The position numbers and the translations under genes were made by a program. DNA of 64,000 nt from Lysinibacillus sp. PLM2. Its GTDB lineage: Bacteria; Bacillota; Bacilli; Bacillales_A; Planococcaceae. The stretch's first letter is position 1; the number at the start of each line of letters is the position of its first letter. This document shows positions 57,636 through 64,000 of this stretch, piece by piece. The notes under the pieces are model-generated. The model had not been told where the DNA came from. It worked only from the letters and a program-made list of their open reading frames with translations, and made no database searches. The stretch is taken from NCBI GenBank assembly GCA_023168345.1, contig AP025689.1, positions 3,951,858 to 4,015,857 of the forward strand. The letters are read 5' to 3'.

Positions 57636-59534
57636 TTAATCGTTGCTTACACGTGCAATTTTACCTTGCTCAATATAAACAAGTAGGATTGATATATCTG
57701 CAGGATTTACACCAGATATACGAGATGCCTGTGCGATAGATAATGGTCGAACTTCTTTTAATTTTTCACGAGCTTCGGTAGCTAAGCTTGATACTTGATC
57801 ATAATCAATATCCTCAGGAATTTTTTTATCTTCCATTTTATGAAGCTTCTCTACTTGGCTTAATGCTTTTTGAATATAACCTTCATATTTCAATTGAATT
57901 TCTATTTGTTCTTTTACTTCATCACTTAATTCGATTCCTGGTGGTGTTAACGAAGCAACTAAATCATATGTCATTTCTGTGCGTTTAACTAAATCCGCAC
58001 CACGAATTCCATCTTTCAATTCTGTTCCACCTACAGAACGTATTACTTCTTGTGTTGTTGCGTTTGGTTTAATAATCACTTCGCGAAGTCGTGCAATTTC
58101 ATTTTCAATTTGTTCTTTTTTCATTAAATATTTTTGATAACGTTCTTCTGAAATTAATCCTAATTTATAGCCAATTTCAGTTAAACGTAAATCAGCATTA
58201 TCATGACGAAGTAATAAACGATATTCTGCACGTGAAGTTAATAATCGATATGGTTCATTTGTTCCTTTTGTTACTAAATCATCGATTAAAACCCCGATGT
58301 ACGCTTCAGAACGTTTTAAAATTACTTCTTCTTTTCCTAGTGCTCTTGCAGCAGCATTAATACCAGCCATGATTCCTTGCCCTGCTGCTTCTTCATAGCC
58401 ACTTGTTCCGTTAATTTGACCAGCAGTATATAGATTTTTAATACGTTTTGTTTCTAATGTTGGCCAAAGTTGTGTAGGTACTACTGCATCATATTCGATT
58501 GCATAGCCTGCACGCATCATTTCCGCATTTTCTAAACCTGGAATTGTACGAAGCATTTCACGTTGGATATGTTCAGGTAAGCTTGTAGAAAGACCTTGAA
58601 CATATACTTCCTCTGTTTCACGACCTTCTGGCTCTAGGAACAACTGATGGCGTGGTTTATCATTAAATCGTACAATTTTAGTTTCAATAGATGGGCAATA
58701 ACGCGGTCCAGGACCAGTGATTAATCCTGTAAACATTGGTGCTTTATCTAAATTATCATTTATAATTTGGTGTGTTTCCGCACTTGTATACGTTAACCAG
58801 CATGGAATTTGATCCATGATAAATTCCGTTGTTTCAAAGCTGAATGCACGAGGTTCATCATCACCAGGTTGAATTTCTGTTTTACTATAGTCAATGGATT
58901 TACTGTTTACTCGTGGAGGTGTTCCTGTTTTAAATCGTACTAAATCAAATCCAAGATCCTTCAAATTATCAGCAAGTTTAATGGATGGTCTTTGATTATT
59001 TGGACCACTTGAATATTTTAAGTCTCCGATAATAATTTCACCGCGCAAATACGTACCAGTAGTTACGATAACTGTTTTTGCACGATAAATTGCTCCGGTT
59101 TGGGTAATTACACCACTTACAATACCATCTTCAACGATTAACTCTTCAACCATTCCTTGATAAATTGTTAAGTTATCTTGTTCTTCTAATACGCGCTTCA
59201 TCTCGCGTTGGTAAAGCACTTTATCTGCTTGTGCTCTTAGGGCACGTACTGCAGGACCTTTACCAGTGTTTAACATTCGCATTTGAATATGTGTTTTATC
59301 GATAACTCTTCCCATTAATCCGCCTAATGCATCTATTTCACGTACTACTATCCCTTTCGCAGGGCCACCAACTGATGGATTACATGGCATATAAGCGATC
59401 ATATCAAGACTTATTGTTAACATTAGGGTTTTAGCACCCATTTGTGCAGAAGCATACGCTGCTTCTACACCAGCATGACCGGCACCGATTACTACACAAT
59501 CAAACGTGCCAGCTTCATATGTTGTTGTTGTCAT
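57636..59534 (-). CDS. mnmG: tRNA uridine-5-carboxymethylaminomethyl modification enzyme MnmG
   Basis: The 632-residue FAD enzyme (GidA) works with MnmE to modify U34. FAD-binding fingerprint [10 protein letters not shown], two Cys-containing and GidA signatures ([22 protein letters not shown]) and [16 protein letters not shown] are present. C-terminal helical domain (~550-632) binds MnmE and tRNA. ATG 59534 is preceded by GGAAGATAGGC. It lies 62 bases after mnmE. Confidence 0.98.
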   Translation of the reverse strand: MTTTTYEAGTFDCVVIGAGHAGVEAAYASAQMGAKTLMLTISLDMIAYMPCNPSVGGPAKGIVVREIDALGGLMGRVIDKTHIQMRMLNTGKGPAVRALRAQADKVLYQREMKRVLEEQDNLTIYQGMVEELIVEDGIVSGVITQTGAIYRAKTVIVTTGTYLRGEIIIGDLKYSSGPNNQRPSIKLADNLKDLGFDLVRFKTGTPPRVNSKSIDYSKTEIQPGDDEPRAFSFETTEFIMDQIPCWLTYTSAETHQIINDNLDKAPMFTGLITGPGPRYCPSIETKIVRFNDKPRHQLFLEPEGRETEEVYVQGLSTSLPEHIQREMLRTIPGLENAEMMRAGYAIEYDAVVPTQLWPTLETKRIKNLYTAGQINGTSGYEEAAGQGIMAGINAAARALGKEEVILKRSEAYIGVLIDDLVTKGTNEPYRLLTSRAEYRLLLRHDNADLRLTEIGYKLGLISEERYQKYLMKKEQIENEIARLREVIIKPNATTQEVIRSVGGTELKDGIRGADLVKRTEMTYDLVASLTPPGIELSDEVKEQIEIQLKYEGYIQKALSQVEKLHKMEDKKIPEDIDYDQVSSLATEAREKLKEVRPLSIAQASRISGVNPADISILLVYIEQGKIARVSND

Positions 59535-59596
59535 GCCTATCTTCCTCTCTAAATTATCATTATTATTTCAATCTATTGCATTAATACATACGGAGA

Positions 59597-60982
59597 TTAT
59601 TTTCCTAAACAGAATTGGGAGAATAACTGGTTAATTAAACTTTCCTGAACTGTATCACCGATGATTTCACCGAGTATTTCCCACGTTCTCGTTACATCAA
59701 TTTGAACTATATCGACAGGTACATCATTCTCAGCACCTTCAATGGCATCGCTAATTGTGTCTAAAGCTTGGTGCAACAATGTAATATGTCGTGAATTTGA
59801 TACATACGTCAAATCATCCGATTCTATTTGTCCTTCAAAGAATAATGAAGCTATTGCTTCTTCAAGCTCAATAACTCCTTCTTCTTTTAATAAGGAAGTT
59901 GTTACGACACGTCGACCATTTGCTAATTCTTTTACTTTCTCAAGATTCACCTTTTGAGGTAAATCTGTTTTATTCACGACAACAATAAAATCCATATTAT
60001 GAATGGTTTCAAAAAGTCTTTCATCTTCTTCGGACAATTCTTCAGAAGCATTTATGACAAGTAAAATTAAATCTGCCTCTTTTAATACTTGTCGTGACCT
60101 TTCTACACCAATTCGTTCAACGATATCTTCCGTTTCACGTATACCAGCTGTATCTACAAGCCTTAATGGTACTCCGCGCACATTGACATACTCTTCTATA
60201 ATATCACGTGTTGTCCCTGCTATATCAGTAACAATGGCTTTATTTTCGTGAACTAAGCTATTTAATAATGAAGACTTCCCTACATTTGGTCTTCCTAGTA
60301 TTACAGTTGACAAGCCTTCACGTAAAATTTTCCCCTGTGAGGATGTCTGTAAAAGTTTTTCTATTTCTTCCTTTACCCATGTACATTTTTCTAATAGTAC
60401 AGGAATTGTCATTTCTTCTACATCGTCATACTCTGGGTAATCTATATTTACTTCAACTTGAGCTAATGTCTCAATTAAAGCTTGTCGCAATTGGCCGATC
60501 AATTTTGATAATTTCCCGTCCATTTGACCAAGTGCAACATTCATTGCTTTATCCGTTTTTGCTCGAATTAAGTCCATTACTGCTTCTGCCTGGGACAAAT
60601 CGATACGTCCATTTAAAAACGCTCGTTTCGTAAATTCTCCTGGCTCCGCTAATCTTGCACCATTTCTTAATACAAGCTGCAATACTCGGTTTACTGATAC
60701 GATACCACCATGACAATTGATTTCAACAACATCTTCTCTTGTGAAAGTTTTCGGTCCTCTCATTAATGAAACCATTACTTCCTCAACTACTTCATCAGTT
60801 TTTGGATCGATTAAATGACCATAGTGTATTGTATGGGTTTTGACTTCGCTTAGCTTTTTTCCATTTGGTGACTGGAATATTTTATCCGTTATTTGAACCG
60901 CTTCTTCACCACTTAATCGTACAATGGCAATGGCACCTTCACCCATCGGAGTGGAGATCGCAGCAATTGTATCGTATTCCAT
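59597..60982 (-). CDS. mnmE: tRNA modification GTPase MnmE
   Basis: The 461-residue dimeric GTPase has an N-terminal formyl-THF-binding domain (~1-120), a helical domain and an inserted G domain (G1 [15 protein letters not shown]3 DTAGIRET, G4 VVNKTDLP). The C-terminal FCLGK carries the catalytic Cys of the CxGK motif. It makes the cmnm5 modification of U34 with MnmG. The upstream 377-base gap holds DnaA boxes. Confidence 0.98.
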   Translation of the reverse strand: MEYDTIAAISTPMGEGAIAIVRLSGEEAVQITDKIFQSPNGKKLSEVKTHTIHYGHLIDPKTDEVVEEVMVSLMRGPKTFTREDVVEINCHGGIVSVNRVLQLVLRNGARLAEPGEFTKRAFLNGRIDLSQAEAVMDLIRAKTDKAMNVALGQMDGKLSKLIGQLRQALIETLAQVEVNIDYPEYDDVEEMTIPVLLEKCTWVKEEIEKLLQTSSQGKILREGLSTVILGRPNVGKSSLLNSLVHENKAIVTDIAGTTRDIIEEYVNVRGVPLRLVDTAGIRETEDIVERIGVERSRQVLKEADLILLVINASEELSEEDERLFETIHNMDFIVVVNKTDLPQKVNLEKVKELANGRRVVTTSLLKEEGVIELEEAIASLFFEGQIESDDLTYVSNSRHITLLHQALDTISDAIEGAENDVPVDIVQIDVTRTWEILGEIIGDTVQESLINQLFSQFCLGK

Positions 60983-61081
60983 TATTTGCTCCTCCTAAAT
61001 CTACTTCCTCTATATCTGGTATCTATTAAAATCCACAATCGGAATTTACATTTTCTTTATTGTTAATATTCATCGTCATTT

Positions 61082-61184
61082 TTATCCACAATGGAATAAC
61101 TTCATCCGACAATAATTACTAACAATTTAGGGTACCATATTTTCATAAAATACGAAAGTAATTGAGTTATTCACATGTGGATAA
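61082..61184. promoter_or_regulatory. DnaA boxes between mnmE and jag
   Basis: TTATCCACA at 61082-61090 and the head-to-head pair TTATTCACA-TGTGGATAA at 61167-61184. The remainder of the gap shows no gene. Confidence 0.65.
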
Positions 61185-61298
61185 CAACTTTTTATTATAT
61201 TTATTTGTTATGCACAATCGAAAACGAGCTTACTTAAATGTGACTTAGGATTTACTCACTACTGTGACATTGAATTACTATCCACCATTTATAAAATA

Positions 61299-61341
61299 AA
61301 AAATGCAAAATTACTTAAAATATAAGTAATTTTGCATTTTA
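61299..61341 (-). terminator. Terminator after jag
   Basis: AAAATGCAAAATTACTTA / TAAGTAATTTTGCATTTT hairpin with T run on the minus strand. Confidence 0.88.
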
Positions 61342-61359
61342 ATGGTTTACGATATGATT

Positions 61360-62145
61360 TTACTTAAGTGGTTCAATCACTAAATAGCGATTTGGTTCAG
61401 TTCCTTCAGAATACGTTTCAATATCGATTCGATTTGCTAACGCATTATGAATTACTTTTCGTTCGTAGGATGGCATTGGCTCAAGTACAACTTTTCGTCC
61501 AGTACGCACCGCTTTATCTGCCATACGGTCTGCTAGTTGTTCTAATGTTGCTTGCCTACGATCACGATAATTTTCAACATCCAGAGTAACTGAGATGAAG
61601 GTTTTAGCTGTATTATTTACTACAAGTTGAGTTAATTGCTGTAAGGCATTTAAAGTAGCCCCATGTTTTCCTATTAAGAGAGCAGCTTTTTCACTATCAA
61701 GTTTAAATAGTAGACGTTTTCCTTTATTTTCAACCTCTATTTTTAAATCTTGTATACCCATTTCTCTTGCAATATTTGTTACATATTCCTTCGCTTTTTC
61801 AATTGGATCGACATTTTGAATGACGTTTACATCTTCTAGTAATTCATTATTGTCATTACCTTCAACTTGTTGGAACTCTTTGTCTTCTTTTAAGTCTGAA
61901 GCATTCGCTAAATTTTCTACTAACTCTATTACTTCAGTTGCTTCAACATTTGGTGTATTTGATTGCTCTTGTTCTTCTTTTAAAGTAACGCGTATTTCTG
62001 CTTGTTTTGCTCCAAAACCTAAAAATCCTTTTTTACCTTCTTGTAAAACTTCAACTTCTACTTGTTGTCTAGTAACTCCAAGTTTCTGTAACGCTAAGTG
62101 AAGCGCTTCATCAACGCTCGCTCCTATTTGCGTGATTTGTTTCAC
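61360..62145 (-). CDS. jag: RNA-binding protein Jag (KhpB)
   Basis: The 261-residue protein has a Jag-N domain (~1-52, GKKGFLGFGAKQAEI), a long acidic linker (~55-115), a KH domain (~145-205, LIGKHGATLNALQQLTQ) and an R3H domain (~205-260, EPMPSYERKVIHNAL). It binds RNA with KhpA and affects cell elongation. The start overlaps the yidC stop by four bases (ATGA). Confidence 0.97.
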   Translation of the reverse strand: MKQITQIGASVDEALHLALQKLGVTRQQVEVEVLQEGKKGFLGFGAKQAEIRVTLKEEQEQSNTPNVEATEVIELVENLANASDLKEDKEFQQVEGNDNNELLEDVNVIQNVDPIEKAKEYVTNIAREMGIQDLKIEVENKGKRLLFKLDSEKAALLIGKHGATLNALQQLTQLVVNNTAKTFISVTLDVENYRDRRQATLEQLADRMADKAVRTGRKVVLEPMPSYERKVIHNALANRIDIETYSEGTEPNRYLVIEPLK

Positions 62146-62915
62146 TTTTTCGCTCCTCCTATAGTAGCAGCTTCTTTATTTCTATTCCAAGGTTTGTAAA
62201 TCAAAAGGTTTTGTACTACTGATACAATATTTCCTACTACCCAATATAATGATAATGCTGCTGGCACTACTGCACCAAAACCAACAATCATTAACGGCAT
62301 AATATACATCATCACTTTCATTTGTGGGTTGTCCATTGCTGGGCCTGTCATTAATACAACATATTGCATTAAACCAGCGATAACCGCTAATACAATACTT
62401 GTATCAGCTAACGGGAAAATGATAAATGTACCTAAATTAAACACTTCTGGACCTGTAGCATCCATTCGGCTAATTGCGTGGTAGATACCAATTAATATTG
62501 GCATTTGAATTAAAATTGGTAAACAACCTGCAAGTGGATTAACACCAGCTGTTTGCATTAAAGTCATCATTTCTTGTTGATACTTTTGCTGTGTAATAGC
62601 GTCCTTCGATGCATATTTCTGTTGCAATTCTTTCATTTTAGGTTGTATTTCTTGCATTTTTTTAGAACTTTTTACTTGTTTAATTGTTAATGGAAGTATT
62701 GCTAATCGAATGATAATTGTAACAACAATAATTCCCAAACCATAAGATCCTAATAAATCCGCAAAGTATTTAATAATTGAAACTAATGGCCATACGATAA
62801 ATTCGTTCCAAAATCCTGTGCTTTCAGCCGAAATCGGCTTATTAAAATCTGTACACCCTGATAGCAACAATGCTACTGATACAAGTGACAGAATTACCCA
62901 AAGATTTTTCCTCAA
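62142..62915 (-). CDS. yidC: Membrane protein insertase YidC/SpoIIIJ
   Basis: The 257-residue insertase has a lipoprotein signal with lipidated Cys (LLLSGCTDF), a five-helix core with the hydrophilic groove Arg (IIIRLAILPLTIKQ), and AGVNPLAGCLPILIQMPILI. In Bacillus the SpoIIIJ form is needed for forespore engulfment-dependent gene expression. It lies in the rnpA-yidC-jag string, 110 bases after rnpA. Confidence 0.97.
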   Translation of the reverse strand: MRKNLWVILSLVSVALLLSGCTDFNKPISAESTGFWNEFIVWPLVSIIKYFADLLGSYGLGIIVVTIIIRLAILPLTIKQVKSSKKMQEIQPKMKELQQKYASKDAITQQKYQQEMMTLMQTAGVNPLAGCLPILIQMPILIGIYHAISRMDATGPEVFNLGTFIIFPLADTSIVLAVIAGLMQYVVLMTGPAMDNPQMKVMMYIMPLMIVGFGAVVPAALSLYWVVGNIVSVVQNLLIYKPWNRNKEAATIGGAKK

Positions 62916-63025
62916 CCTTCTTCCTCCTAAAGCAACTATTCAATTTCATTTTGTTTATTTTAGCTATTTTACCATGTGAATGGAATTCACTCTACTATTG
63001 ATTCTCTATTCGGTATTAAAAATAG

Positions 63026-63367
63026 CTATTTTTTTAACACTTTTGCTATTTTCAACACATGTTCTATACTTTTTTTTGTTTCATGAAAATCTAAATTGGC
63101 CGCCGGATTTCGGGCGATGATAACATAATCCATATCTTGTCTTATTTGTTCTTTTAGTTCAAGGAACGCTTGCCTAATATATCGTTTTATTTGTACTCGG
63201 GTAACCGCCTTACCGATTTTTTTGCTAACAGATAATCCGATACGAAATTCAGCTTGTCCCTCTTTTTGAAGTAAGTAAACAACAAATTGACGATTCGCAA
63301 AGGATTTACCCTTTTTAAAAACCTTCTGGAAATCCTCGTTTTTCTTAACACGCTGACTTTTTTTCAT
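63026..63367 (-). CDS. rnpA: Ribonuclease P protein component RnpA
   Basis: The 113-residue protein binds the catalytic RNA and pre-tRNA leader. The start is [20 protein letters not shown], with the RNR motif region around [20 protein letters not shown]. It is downstream of rpmH with 94 bases between, including a terminator-like hairpin. Confidence 0.98.
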   Translation of the reverse strand: MKKSQRVKKNEDFQKVFKKGKSFANRQFVVYLLQKEGQAEFRIGLSVSKKIGKAVTRVQIKRYIRQAFLELKEQIRQDMDYVIIARNPAANLDFHETKKSIEHVLKIAKVLKK

Positions 63368-63426
63368 TCGATCACCCTACTCAATCTTCAACTGAAAACG
63401 TTTTCTCTATTAGTTAAACCATAATA

Positions 63427-63460
63427 AAGAAAAAAAGACCACTGATAAAGCTCAGTGGAC
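63427..63460 (-). terminator. Terminator-like hairpin between rpmH and rnpA
   Basis: On the minus strand GTCCACTGA-GCTTTA-TCAGTGG is followed by T7. It should reduce read-through into rnpA. Confidence 0.85.
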
Positions 63461-63595
63461 TTATGCTGATAATACTTTTCTTCCTTTACGACGACGAGCT
63501 GCTAAAACTTTACGACCATTTTTAGTACTCATACGTGCACGGAAACCATGTACTTTACTATGTTTACGTTTTTTCGGTTGATATGTGCGTTTCAT
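63461..63595 (-). CDS. rpmH: Ribosomal protein L34
   Basis: The 44-residue protein is missed by length cutoffs. It starts [18 protein letters not shown] and ends [11 protein letters not shown], the standard L34 sequence. GGAGGTG lies upstream of ATG 63595. It is the last gene before the origin. Confidence 0.98.
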   Translation of the reverse strand: MKRTYQPKKRKHSKVHGFRARMSTKNGRKVLAARRRKGRKVLSA

Positions 63596-63716
63596 ATATA
63601 TAACACCTCCAGATGAAAGTTAATCTCTATTTAACATACAGACCTAAATATTATATATAAATTCTATTGCCTATGTCAATCACTGATTTAATTCCATGAA
63701 AAATGCTACGTATTAT

Positions 63717-64000
63717 TTATCCACAAACTTATTTCCATCTTTAAAATCCACTGTGGATAATAAATTTGAAATTTTTTTCTATCCACAACAGTTATCGACA
63801 TCTTTTTCACATAATCACTTGCTGTGGAAAAGTTTAAAGTGTATAAATATACATTGTGTGGATAAGTTTCATGAGCTATTGAAATGACAATATTTTTTTG
63901 TTACGATTAATGTGTTTTCTCTTGTGGAATTATTTACTTGAAATAAAATTATCCACAGATGTTAATAACCTGTGGACAAAGTTTTACACTATGGTTGGAT
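63717..64000. other. Origin region (oriC), left part with DnaA boxes
   Basis: Perfect boxes TTATCCACA occur at 63717 and 63949, reverse at 63752 and 63857. One-mismatch boxes are at 63779, 63792, 63833 and 63971. By gene order this is the rpmH-dnaA intergenic region. dnaA itself would start beyond the window. Confidence 0.9.

Noticed and set aside
1..64000. CRISPR arrays, tRNA and rRNA genes
   Set aside because: No regularly spaced repeat array, no cloverleaf sequence with CCA end and no rRNA segment was seen in either strand.

Overview
The window is a low-GC Firmicutes chromosome segment that ends inside the replication origin. Reading leftward from the right edge, the order rpmH-rnpA-yidC-jag-mnmE-mnmG-rsmG-noc-soj-spo0J-yyaC-mscS-DUF951-ychF, then rpsF-ssb-rpsR, yybS-gdpP-rplI-dnaC-purA, and walRKHIJ-htrA-(CxxH/CxxC)-rlmH is the classical left flank of dnaA in spore-forming Bacillales. 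Spore genes (splAB, yyaC, a spoIIIJ-type yidC) indicate an endospore former. The gene content and AT-richness suggest a Planococcaceae/Lysinibacillus-like organism, but that genus-level statement is inference.

Layout. 1-5.4 kb: two IS21-family elements lie in one response-regulator gene of the BTAD (SARP-like) type. 5.6-8.7 kb: its divergent partner, a very large hybrid sensor kinase, carries a one-base frameshift, so the whole two-component system is broken. 9-22 kb: accessory genes, comprising a chemoreceptor, a second two-component system, a frameshifted small SHOCT-like protein, a DJ-1/PfpI protein, a TetR/VOC divergent pair, UV-damage repair genes (uvsE, splAB) and an ECF sigma/anti-sigma pair. 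22-30 kb: rlmH, a DnaA-box cluster, htrA and the essential wal operon. 30-36 kb: an M23/LysM/G5 cell-wall endopeptidase, a YitT protein, and a tandem P-II protein coupled to a DUF1538 membrane protein with a cre-like site upstream. 36-37.5 kb: an IS110-type element with a long structured 5' non-coding end, a candidate bridge RNA. 37.5-44 kb: purA, dnaC, rplI, gdpP, yybS. 44-47.4 kb: an insertion graveyard (IS21 end, ISL3 remnant, IS3 deletion derivative, IS66 fragments, a truncated membrane-protein gene). 47.5-64 kb: the conserved ribosomal, chromosome-segregation and tRNA-modification genes up to oriC.

How it works together. Soj, Spo0J and the parS sites (three tandem sites between rsmG and noc, one inside spo0J) form the segregation system next to oriC. 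Noc protects the nucleoid, and DnaA boxes occur at the right edge, between mnmE and jag, and as a seven-box cluster at 22.9-23.3 kb. WalRK with WalHI and WalJ control wall metabolism, and the nearby M23 peptidase is a plausible WalR target. GdpP sets the c-di-AMP level. MnmE/MnmG modify wobble uridines.

No rRNA, tRNA or CRISPR array was recognised. Promoters, operators and terminators were read by eye, and positions of degenerate elements are approximate.
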